6,481 nucleotides of DNA from an uncultured Oscillospiraceae bacterium (lineage in GTDB: Bacteria; Bacillota; Clostridia; Oscillospirales; Oscillospiraceae): assembly GCA_934668285.1 (NCBI GenBank), contig CAKUNB010000092.1:1-6481 (forward strand), given 5' to 3'. The notes under the pieces were generated by a model. The model ran no database searches. It was given only the letters and a program-made list of their open reading frames with translations, and was not told the DNA's origin. Of this stretch, positions 1 through 5,230 are shown piece by piece. Position numbers and translations under genes: made by a program. Every line of letters starts with the position of its first letter. The stretch's first letter is position 1.

Positions 1-1058
1 TTGCCCATGAAGTGATCCTCCAGCCCCGCCCGCAGCACCTGCCGTGCGTCGTAAAGATACTCCGGCCCGATGAAGCCGACGACCGTGTTGACGAGAAACG
101 GCGCATAGCGCTTGGCAAAGCCGTAGCAGCGGGCCTCCATCGTCACCTGATCCGCGCCGTGGTGCGCCTCGCTGGAAAGCTCGGAGCCTTGGCCGGTTTC
201 AAAGTACATGACGTTCGGCCCCTCCGCCGTGCCCTGTGTCAGGGCAAGCTGCCGCGCCTGCTCGACGAGCCTCCCGTCGAGGCCGAAGGCGGCGTTGCCC
301 TTTTCCGAGCCTGCGATGGACTGGAAGATGAGGTCGGCGGGCGCACCGGCTTCGATGGCGCGCATCTGCGTTGTGATGTGCGCCAGTACGCAGGTTTGCG
401 TCGGGATGGCGTGCTTGCGCTTGATTTCGTCAAAGCGCGTCAGGATTTTTTTCACGCTCTCGGCGGTGTCCCCGGCGGGGTTCAGACCGAGGACGGCATC
501 GCCCGCGCCATAGCTCAGACCCTCGACGAGCGAGGCGGTGATGCCGTCGATGTCGTCCGTCGGGTGGTTCGGCTGGAGGCGGCATGAAAGCGTCCCCGGC
601 AGGCCGATGGTCGTGTTGCAGTGGGCCGTGACGCGGATTTTCTTCGCCGCGAAGATGAGATCGAGGTTGCTCATGAGCTTGGCCACGCCCGCGATCATCT
701 CCGCCGTCAGCCCGCGCGAGATACGGCGGATGTCCGCGCCGGTGGTCGTTTCGTCCAGCAGCCATTCGCGCAGCTGCGAAACCGTCCAGCCCTTGATTTC
801 ATCGTAAATGCGTTCGTTGAGGTCGTCCTGAATGATGCGTGTGACCTCGTCGGCTTCGTAGGGTACGACGGGGTTTTCCCGCAGGTCGTGCAGCGTCAGC
901 TCGGCCAGCACGACCTTTGCCGCCACGCGCTCCTGCGCCGTCTCGGCCGCCACCCCGGCCAGCCGGTCGCCGGATTTTTCCTCGTTCGCCTTGGCCAGCA
1001 CGTCCTTCACGTCCCGAAAGGCGTAGGTCTTTCCGAATAACAACGTTTTTAACTTCAA
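1..1058 (-). CDS. eutB: Ethanolamine ammonia-lyase large (catalytic) subunit EutB, 3' end cut by window
   Basis: EutB, together with the small subunit EutC, converts ethanolamine to acetaldehyde and ammonia by adenosylcobalamin radical chemistry. The frame gives 352 codons before the window edge. The N-terminus (MKLKTLLFGKTYAFRDVK, first codon TTG) follows the E. coli protein without visible gaps. The substrate and catalytic positions known from E. coli EutB fall at the same numbers: R160 and Q162 in CRLQPN, N193 in GLNPAG and E287 in YFETGQGS. D362 and roughly the last 100 residues lie outside. The TTG start at 1058-1056 is chosen because AGGAG sits 8 bases upstream and homology begins there; no in-frame ATG is better placed. 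The gene lies downstream of eutA on the same strand, separated by 273 bases of repeats. eutC is expected next but is not in view. Confidence 0.97.
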   Translation of the reverse strand, partial: MKLKTLLFGKTYAFRDVKDVLAKANEEKSGDRLAGVAAETAQERVAAKVVLAELTLHDLRENPVVPYEADEVTRIIQDDLNERIYDEIKGWTVSQLREWLLDETTTGADIRRISRGLTAEMIAGVAKLMSNLDLIFAAKKIRVTAHCNTTIGLPGTLSCRLQPNHPTDDIDGITASLVEGLSYGAGDAVLGLNPAGDTAESVKKILTRFDEIKRKHAIPTQTCVLAHITTQMRAIEAGAPADLIFQSIAGSEKGNAAFGLDGRLVEQARQLALTQGTAEGPNVMYFETGQGSELSSEAHHGADQVTMEARCYGFAKRYAPFLVNTVVGFIGPEYLYDARQVLRAGLEDHFMG

Positions 1059-1066
1059 AGAATCAG

Positions 1067-1071
1067 CTCCT
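1067..1071 (-). promoter_or_regulatory. Ribosome binding site of eutB, fixing a TTG start
   Basis: On the minus strand AGGAG (within AAAGGAGCT) stands 8 bases before the TTG at 1058. It decides the start of eutB. An ATG at about 1078-1076 overlaps the upstream side of this site and is not in frame with the EutB sequence. Confidence 0.85.
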
Positions 1072-1129
1072 TTGCATGGTGCGGGAATGTAGGTTTTTGC
1101 GACGCGCGGGTGGGCTACGACGATTTTGC

Positions 1130-1175
1130 TCGTAGGGCGGGCTGCCCCCAGCCCGCCGGTGCAGGCAGTGTCGAT
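1130..1175. repeat. GC-rich palindromic repeat, copy 1
   Basis: The core is a perfect 9-bp inverted repeat, GGCGGGCTG (1136-1144) and CAGCCCGCC (1149-1157), with loop CCCC. It is preceded by TCGTAG and followed by GTGCAGGCAGTGTCG. Nearly the same block recurs at 4946-4990 in the same orientation, differing by a loop base, a one-base indel after the palindrome and about one further substitution. An outer inverted pair, CTACGA (1115-1120) and TCGTAG (1130-1135), adjoins this copy. There is no T-run, so it is not a standard terminator. Two copies in non-coding DNA point to a REP-like dispersed element (inference). Confidence 0.85.
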
Positions 1176-1176
1176 T

Positions 1177-1211
1177 TAGTGAATAGTGAACAGTGAATAG
1201 TGAATAGTGAA
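1177..1211. repeat. Tandem heptamer repeat, five TAGTGAA units
   Basis: Five uninterrupted 7-base units read TAGTGAA on the plus strand; the third has C for its first T. The array starts almost directly after the GC-rich palindrome. Because 7 is not a multiple of 3, the plus strand meets TAG and TGA stops in every frame, while the minus strand (the sense of the eut transcript) has none. Such short arrays can vary in copy number by slippage. No protein is encoded here. Confidence 0.9.
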
Positions 1212-1222
1212 TAATTGTGGTG

Positions 1223-1331
1223 TGCCTTCGGCACGGATTAAAAGCCGCTGCGGCGGGGACGGGGGACTCCTTCAGTCAGCCTTCGGCTGACAGCTCCCTC
1301 AGAGAGGGAGCCAAGGCGCTGCGGCGCGGGG
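1223..1331. repeat. Composite hairpin element between eutA and eutB
   Basis: Several perfect inverted repeats stand side by side. GTGCC/GGCAC with loop TTC is at 1223-1235. GTCAGCC/GGCTGAC with loop TTC is at 1275-1291. GCTCCCTC/GAGGGAGC with loop AGA is at 1293-1311. The last two are flanked by a direct repeat CGCTGCGGCG (1246-1255 and 1317-1326). The block ends at the eutA stop codon. No U-run follows any stem on the minus strand, so a simple terminator is not supported. From memory, this type of double hairpin ending in GAGGGAGCC is scattered through gut Clostridia genomes as a non-coding dispersed repeat; only one copy is seen here. It could act as a processing or attenuation site within the eut transcript (inference). 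Confidence 0.75.
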
Positions 1332-2711
1332 TTAGAGGACGAGCGTTTTGATGACGACGGGCAGGGCCTGACCGTTTGCGACGGGGGCGCCGATGTCGAG
1401 GTATGCGCCGTCGCGGAGCGACACGCCGTCGAGGCAGACGAGGCCGGTGCCGGGCAGGAGCGTGCCGAGCGCCTGTCCCAGCGCCTTGCCCATGTCGCTG
1501 TGCACGGCGATGACGTAGGGCGGCGCGGCGCTTTGCAGCCCCAGCGCGATGCCGTCGGCAAGGCGGCACAGCTCAGAAAAGCGCGGGCTTTGCCGTCCCT
1601 CCAGCGCGAGCACGCTTTTCTCGCCGTCGGGGCAGACGATGGCGGCCTTTTGACGGATGCGGCGGGCCAGCTCCTCCGGCTCCAATGCCTCATCCTCCCG
1701 CGTCAACGCCGCGACGGGGAGATTTTTCATCGGGAATTGCACGCCGTCGTAGAAGATCGTGCTGCCGGAGAGCGTCGTGGCGTGGCTGCCCGCGCCGATG
1801 ACGGTGGCGCGGATGGTCTCCTGCGCCCGCAGGAACGCCCCGGCGCAGAGCCTTGAGCGATAGATCGCGCGGCCGAGCAGCACGCCAAGGTCGCCGTAGC
1901 GAAACGGCGGCTGCGCATCAGGCGAAATGAGGTCGGCCACGCCGCCGGAAAACGACAGCAGCGGCGGCCTTGACAGCGTGACGTTCTTATCGGTGATAAA
2001 CTGCTCTAATAGCCCGCTCGGCGGACGCAGACCGACGGCCTCCTCCAAAACCTCGGCCAGCAGCTGCGCAACCGGCTCGAGCAGCGCCTCGGTCACGCGC
2101 TGGCCGACAGTGAGGTCAAAAAACGGCCGCAGAACCGGCGAAAGATAGGTCAAAAAGCCCGCCTCGTCCACCTTGACCAGCCGCCCGCCGACATTGAGGC
2201 AGCCGGTGTCGCGCAGATCGCCGTTTTCAAACAGCGCGAGGTTTGTCGTGCCGCCGCCAATGTCGAGATTCAGCACCGCGCAGCCGTGCGTTTTGGAATA
2301 GTGCTCCGCGCCTGCGCCCTTGCCCGCGAGCACGCTCTCCAGCGCAGGCCCCGCCGTCGCGACGACAAAATCGCCCGCAAAGTCAGCCAATGCGTCGAGG
2401 ACCTGCCGCGCGTTTTCCTTCCGCGCCGTTTCACCGGTGATGATGACCGCGCCGGTCTGAATGTCGCTTTTCTGATAGCCGGAGGCCTGATACTCCGCCT
2501 CTACGATCTCCCGCACGCCCTGCGTGTCGATCTCCGTGTCGGACAGCAGGGGAGTGAAGTGAATCCGGCTGCGGAACAAAACCTCCTTCTGTGCGATCTC
2601 GAAGCTCGGCACGCTGAAGGACGAGCGCGTATTTTGCAGCGTCAGCCGCGAGATGACCAGCTGCGTCGTGGTCGTGCCGATGTCAATGCCGACGGAAAGA
2701 AGCGTTTCCAT
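1332..2711 (-). CDS. eutA: Ethanolamine ammonia-lyase reactivating factor EutA
   Basis: EutA is an ATP-dependent reactivase that releases damaged cobalamin from ethanolamine ammonia-lyase so fresh adenosylcobalamin can bind. The 459-residue product is close to the E. coli length of about 467. It shows the actin/Hsp70-type ATPase pattern of the family: phosphate loop DIGTTTTQ at residues 10-17, ITGETA at 91-96, a second phosphate motif LDIGGGTTN at 149-157, SFSGGVAD at 253-260 and the nucleotide-binding stretch VIGAGSHATTLSGSTI at 304-319. The ATG start has GGAGG five bases upstream (2721-2717). It follows the alcohol dehydrogenase stop by 73 bases with no terminator or promoter seen, so co-transcription is likely. 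eutB lies downstream after a repeat-filled gap. No frameshift or missing motif was noticed. Confidence 0.96.
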   Translation of the reverse strand: METLLSVGIDIGTTTTQLVISRLTLQNTRSSFSVPSFEIAQKEVLFRSRIHFTPLLSDTEIDTQGVREIVEAEYQASGYQKSDIQTGAVIITGETARKENARQVLDALADFAGDFVVATAGPALESVLAGKGAGAEHYSKTHGCAVLNLDIGGGTTNLALFENGDLRDTGCLNVGGRLVKVDEAGFLTYLSPVLRPFFDLTVGQRVTEALLEPVAQLLAEVLEEAVGLRPPSGLLEQFITDKNVTLSRPPLLSFSGGVADLISPDAQPPFRYGDLGVLLGRAIYRSRLCAGAFLRAQETIRATVIGAGSHATTLSGSTIFYDGVQFPMKNLPVAALTREDEALEPEELARRIRQKAAIVCPDGEKSVLALEGRQSPRFSELCRLADGIALGLQSAAPPYVIAVHSDMGKALGQALGTLLPGTGLVCLDGVSLRDGAYLDIGAPVANGQALPVVIKTLVL

Positions 2712-2784
2712 GGTGGCCTCCAGAACAGAGAATTTGTCAGGCTGCGCGGGCTGAACGTTTACCGCGCAGGGGCGCGTGGCGGGG

Positions 2785-3831
2785 TCAGAGGGCTTGCGTT
2801 AATAGGGTACGATAGTCTGCGGGGGCTGCGGCAACAGGGTTGGCGGCGGAGCAGGGGTCGTTGGCGGCGGCGGTGGCGATGGCTTCGGCCTTGGAAAGGA
2901 TGGTTTCGCGGGTCAGGCCTGCCTCCGTCAACGTGGAGGGGAGGCCGAGCTGGCGGCGGAGACGCTTGACGGCAAAGCCGAGCGCGTTCTGCCCGCTCAG
3001 GCCGCAGAGCGCGGCGAGGCGGCGATAGCCATCCTGACTGCCGTTGAATTGCAGCACGTGCGGCAGGAGAATGCCGTTGATGCGCCCGTGCGGCAGGTGG
3101 AACGCGCCGCCGATCGCGTGCGACAGCGCGTGGCAAGCGCCCAGCCCCGCGTTATCGAAGGCGATGCCCGCCATCGTCGCTGCGCAGTGCAGCTCTCCCC
3201 GAACGCCGCGCTCGCCGCGATAGGACGCCGGAAGCAGCGCCAGCGCCGTGCGGAAGGCGCAGCCTGCCAGCGCGTCGGAAAACGGCGTGGCGTTTTTTGC
3301 CACGACGGCCTCCAGACAGTGCGCCAGCACGTCCATGCCTGCGTCGGCGATCAAGCCGGCGGGCAGCTTGTCCAGCAGCGTGGCATCCAGAATTGCCAGC
3401 GCCGGCCGCAGCGCTCCGTCGACCAGCGGATGCTTCACGCCGTCGTGGGTCAGGATGGCGAAGGCTGTGACCTCCGAGCCGGTGCCGGAGGAGGTCGGAA
3501 TGGCGATCAGGCGCGGCTTTGCCTGCGCCATGGCCAGCATACCCTTGGCGCAGTCGATGGCACTGCCGCCGCCGAGGGCGATCAGCGCGTCCGGCTTGAG
3601 CGCGTCCAGCCGCCGCACGCCCTCGGCAATCAGCGTCAGCGGCGGGTCGGGCTGCACCTGATCGAAGATTTCGCACTGCGCGCCGCCGCAGAGGGAGCGG
3701 ATACGCTCCGCCGTGCCGTTTTCGGCAAAAAACCGGTCGGTGACGAGCAGGATTTTTGCCGTGCCGAGCGTTTGCAGCGCGGCAAGCGCGTTTTCGCCGC
3801 AGCAGATGCGGGTGGAAAGCTCAAAATACAA
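2785..3831 (-). CDS. Iron-containing (group III) alcohol dehydrogenase, EutG-like, compact
   Basis: This is a family-III metal-dependent alcohol dehydrogenase of 348 residues. It probably reduces the acetaldehyde made by EutBC to ethanol with NADH; the substrate is inferred from its place upstream of eutA. Nucleotide-binding motifs are GGGSAID at residues 87-93 and PTSSGTGSE at 112-120. Metal ligands expected from FucO-type enzymes are present: D167 and H171 (DVLAH), H234 (GACH) and H248 (LPHG), with the catalytic-type H238 between. The C-terminal NDPCSAANP block is typical. It is shorter than the usual 380-395 residues, mostly through a trimmed C-terminal half. The start is TTG at 3831: AGAGG lies 8 bases upstream, the family N-terminus (YFELSTRICCGENAL) begins there, and no ATG or GTG is available nearby. 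PduQ-like or another short-chain alcohol specificity cannot be excluded. Confidence 0.92.
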   Translation of the reverse strand: MYFELSTRICCGENALAALQTLGTAKILLVTDRFFAENGTAERIRSLCGGAQCEIFDQVQPDPPLTLIAEGVRRLDALKPDALIALGGGSAIDCAKGMLAMAQAKPRLIAIPTSSGTGSEVTAFAILTHDGVKHPLVDGALRPALAILDATLLDKLPAGLIADAGMDVLAHCLEAVVAKNATPFSDALAGCAFRTALALLPASYRGERGVRGELHCAATMAGIAFDNAGLGACHALSHAIGGAFHLPHGRINGILLPHVLQFNGSQDGYRRLAALCGLSGQNALGFAVKRLRRQLGLPSTLTEAGLTRETILSKAEAIATAAANDPCSAANPVAAAPADYRTLLTQAL

Positions 3832-3839
3832 GCAGATCG

Positions 3840-3844
3840 CCTCT
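3840..3844 (-). promoter_or_regulatory. Ribosome binding site of the alcohol dehydrogenase, supporting a TTG start
   Basis: AGAGG on the minus strand stands 8 bases before TTG 3831-3829. It supports TTG as the initiation codon and rules against the much longer open frame that continues upstream, antisense to the neighbouring gene. Confidence 0.7.
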
Positions 3845-3913
3845 TTTCGGTCGTAGTATTTCCCAATTCTGCCGGAAAATGTGGCAGCAGAGAAAAAAGT
3901 TTTCGCCGGACGG

Positions 3914-3942
3914 TTGACAGAAGCGCCGAAGTATGAAAAAAT
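3914..3942 (+). promoter_or_regulatory. Candidate sigma-A promoter of the CFI-box gene
   Basis: A perfect -35 hexamer TTGACA (3914-3919) is followed after 17 bases by AAAAAT (3937-3942), which matches 4 of 6 positions of TATAAT. Transcription would start near 3949, giving a short leader before the ribosome binding site GGAG at 3965-3968. The -35 is strong and the -10 is weak. Confidence 0.5.
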
Positions 3943-3975
3943 AAGAGAAAAGCTTTCGAAAAAAGGAGCGCAACC

Positions 3976-4881
3976 ATGGCTGATACAATCAAGATCGAAT
4001 GCCCGAATTGCAGAAAGGCGCTGGAAATCCCGCAGGGGCTGGAGGAATTTTCCTGCATGTACTGCGGCGAGCGGATGAAGTTGGCCGAGCTGCTGCGGCC
4101 GACGGAGGAGCAGACGGAGGCGGAGGCCTATCTGCGTGAGCACCTGCCGGAAACGGTAACGCGCTACCCGAACCATTTCCAGAAAATCACGAAAAAAGAA
4201 TTCCCGCCGGCCTTTGAGGCCTATGAGCGGGAGAACGGTGACGTTGTGCGCTATCTCGATGCGGCGGCCCAGCCCGGCTCGGGCGCAATGCCGCGCATCT
4301 GCACTGAGATGCTCGACGGCCTCGAGCGCCACATGGCGGCCGACAAGCGCTGGGAGACGAAGATGCGCCGCTCGCAGGTGCTGTTTGAGACGAAGGTGGT
4401 GCTGGCGATCTTCCTGTGCCCGCTGGTGCGGAAGCTGAAGCTGGAAAGCGCGGAGGACTTCTGCGCGGAGCTGCACAAGCAGTGGATGGAGCGCTACCCG
4501 AAGGAGGTGTGGTACCCCGGCGACTACGACACGCTGGTTGCGGGCTTCAAAAAGCGCAAGTGGTGCTTTATTACGACCGCGACGTGCCGGCATGAGGGCA
4601 AGCCCGATGATTGCGCCGAGCTGACGGCCTTCCGCACCTTCCGCGACGGCTGGCTGGCCGAGCGCGAGGGCGGGCAGGAGCTGATCGACCTGTATTACGA
4701 CATTGCGCCGGGCATCGTCGCGTGCATCGACTACTGCGACGCGCCGGAGGAGCGCTATGCGGAGATTCGCCGCGGCTGGCTGGAGCCGTGCTATCAGGCG
4801 CTGCGCGAAAACCGCCCCGAGGATTGCCGCGCGATCTATACGGACATGGTGCGCTCCCTGCGCGAGCGCTACGAACAATAA
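3976..4881 (+). CDS. Zinc-ribbon protein with C-terminal CFI-box domain, function unknown
   Basis: This 301-residue, apparently cytoplasmic protein has no signal peptide or membrane segment. The N-terminus holds a zinc ribbon: C9, C12, C27 and C30 as CPNC and CMYC. Residues 35-195 are charged and probably helical, with no domain I recognise. The C-terminal part begins CFITTATC (197-204), followed by DDCAEL (211-216), FRTFRDGWL (219-227) and YYDIAPGIV (240-248). This is the pattern I know from databases as the CFI-box C-terminal domain, found on diverse bacterial proteins without a settled function. The ATG has GGAG seven bases upstream. The gene has its own promoter and terminator, so it is likely monocistronic and separate from the divergent eut genes. 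Its Cys-rich conserved C-terminal block suggests metal binding or a thiol-based role (inference only). Confidence 0.88.
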   Translation: MADTIKIECPNCRKALEIPQGLEEFSCMYCGERMKLAELLRPTEEQTEAEAYLREHLPETVTRYPNHFQKITKKEFPPAFEAYERENGDVVRYLDAAAQPGSGAMPRICTEMLDGLERHMAADKRWETKMRRSQVLFETKVVLAIFLCPLVRKLKLESAEDFCAELHKQWMERYPKEVWYPGDYDTLVAGFKKRKWCFITTATCRHEGKPDDCAELTAFRTFRDGWLAEREGGQELIDLYYDIAPGIVACIDYCDAPEERYAEIRRGWLEPCYQALRENRPEDCRAIYTDMVRSLRERYEQ

Positions 4882-4887
4882 AAGAAG

Positions 4888-4924
4888 CAGCCGCGACCCG
4901 AAGCAAAGGGCCGCGGCTGTTTTT
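4888..4924 (+). terminator. Intrinsic terminator of the CFI-box gene
   Basis: CAGCCGCGACCC (4888-4899) pairs with GGGCCGCGGCTG (4908-4919) across an 8-base loop. Eleven of 12 positions pair, with one A-C mismatch. A run of five T follows directly (4920-4924). It starts seven bases after the stop codon and ends this transcript. Confidence 0.92.
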
Positions 4925-4934
4925 GCCTCAGATG

Positions 4935-4990
4935 ACGAACATCGTTCGTAGGGCGGGCTGCCCTCAGCCCGCCATGTGCAGGCAGTTTCG
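4935..4990. repeat. GC-rich palindromic repeat, copy 2
   Basis: The core palindrome GGCGGGCTG (4952-4960) and CAGCCCGCC (4965-4973) with loop CCCT is the same stem as at 1136-1157. The flanks also match: TCGTAG before, and GTGCAGGCAGTTTCG after. An adjoining inverted repeat, ACGAAC/GTTCGT with loop ATC (4935-4949), overlaps the left flank, as an outer pair also does in copy 1. It lies just downstream of a complete terminator and is not needed for termination. Confidence 0.85.
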
Positions 4991-5106
4991 GCTTTGGTGC
5001 AGACCATCCCCCAACTGGCACCTGCGGGGTGCGGGGTTTGGTGTTTTTCACAAGGGGATTTGCTTTAAAGTATTAAAATTTTTATGAAAAAACTACGCCG
5101 GAAGGC
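4991..5106. other. Intergenic stretch with no gene
   Basis: No coding region with a ribosome binding site was found. Composition changes here from GC-rich to AT-rich. A second, weaker promoter-like pair is present: TTGCTT at 5060-5065 and TATGAA at 5083-5088, 17 bases apart. It could be an upstream start for the protease gene, but both hexamers are imperfect. Confidence 0.4.
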
Positions 5107-5135
5107 TGGACAAAATTGGCGCTTCCTGATAGAAT
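5107..5135 (+). promoter_or_regulatory. Candidate sigma-A promoter of the S8 protease gene
   Basis: TGGACA (5107-5112) and TAGAAT (5130-5135) each match 5 of 6 consensus positions and are separated by 17 bases. Transcription would begin near 5142 and leave a leader of about 90 bases before the ATG at 5231. Confidence 0.65.
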
Positions 5136-5162
5136 AAAAATTAAGTATCGGTGGAAAGTTTT

Positions 5163-5183
5163 GCAAAAAAATGCATTTTTTGC
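5163..5183 (+). promoter_or_regulatory. AT-rich hairpin in the protease leader
   Basis: GCAAAAAA (5163-5170) and TTTTTTGC (5176-5183) form a perfect 8-bp inverted repeat around loop ATGCA. It lies inside the predicted 5' leader, about 50 bases before the start codon, and is not followed by a T-run. It might stabilise the mRNA or bind a repressor at DNA level; nothing in the sequence decides between these. Confidence 0.5.
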
Positions 5184-5230
5184 GGGCTGCTTCGCGGGTG
5201 CAATATTACGAATGAAAGGGAGTAGAAACA

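Larger units (their letters stand above)
3832..3975. promoter_or_regulatory. Divergent intergenic region between the eut-side operon and the CFI-box gene
   Basis: This is an AT-rich stretch of 144 bases between two divergently transcribed genes, so it should carry promoters for both. The plus-strand promoter is identifiable (see 3914-3942). On the minus strand I could not pick a convincing -35/-10 pair for the alcohol dehydrogenase operon. A weak inverted repeat, CTGCC and GGCAG spaced by 9 bases near 3869-3887, could be an operator, but five-base arms are poor evidence. No cobalamin riboswitch fold or ANTAR-type double hairpin was recognised. Confidence 0.6.

Noticed and set aside
1136..1157. 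The GC-rich palindrome as a bidirectional terminator.
   Set aside because: There is no T-run on either side in either copy, and copy 2 follows an already complete terminator.
1275..1311. The double hairpin as an ANTAR (EutV) antiterminator target.
   Set aside because: Those sites need paired stems with six-base loops carrying conserved A and G, and an overlapping terminator. Here the loops are three bases and no U-run follows.
1238..1693. Minus-strand open frame overlapping the eutA 3' end and the hairpin element.
   Set aside because: It lies in another frame of eutA, has Ser/Arg/Pro-rich shadow composition and no ribosome binding site.
3049..3936. Plus-strand open frame of 295 codons opposite the alcohol dehydrogenase.
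   Set aside because: It is antisense to motifs GGGSAID, PTSSGTGSE and the metal ligands, and its composition is Arg/Gln/Ala-rich, typical of a shadow frame.
3832..3975. A cobalamin riboswitch controlling the B12-dependent eut genes.
   Set aside because: The region is too short after allowing for promoters, and no B12-box-like sequence or multi-stem fold was visible.
3832..5007. The alcohol dehydrogenase frame stays open on the minus strand far upstream, as if fused to a 390-residue N-terminal domain.
   Set aside because: The extension runs antisense to the CFI-box gene and its terminator, has biased Arg/Leu/Ala-rich composition and no family resemblance. A ribosome binding site and the known dehydrogenase N-terminus sit at TTG 3831.
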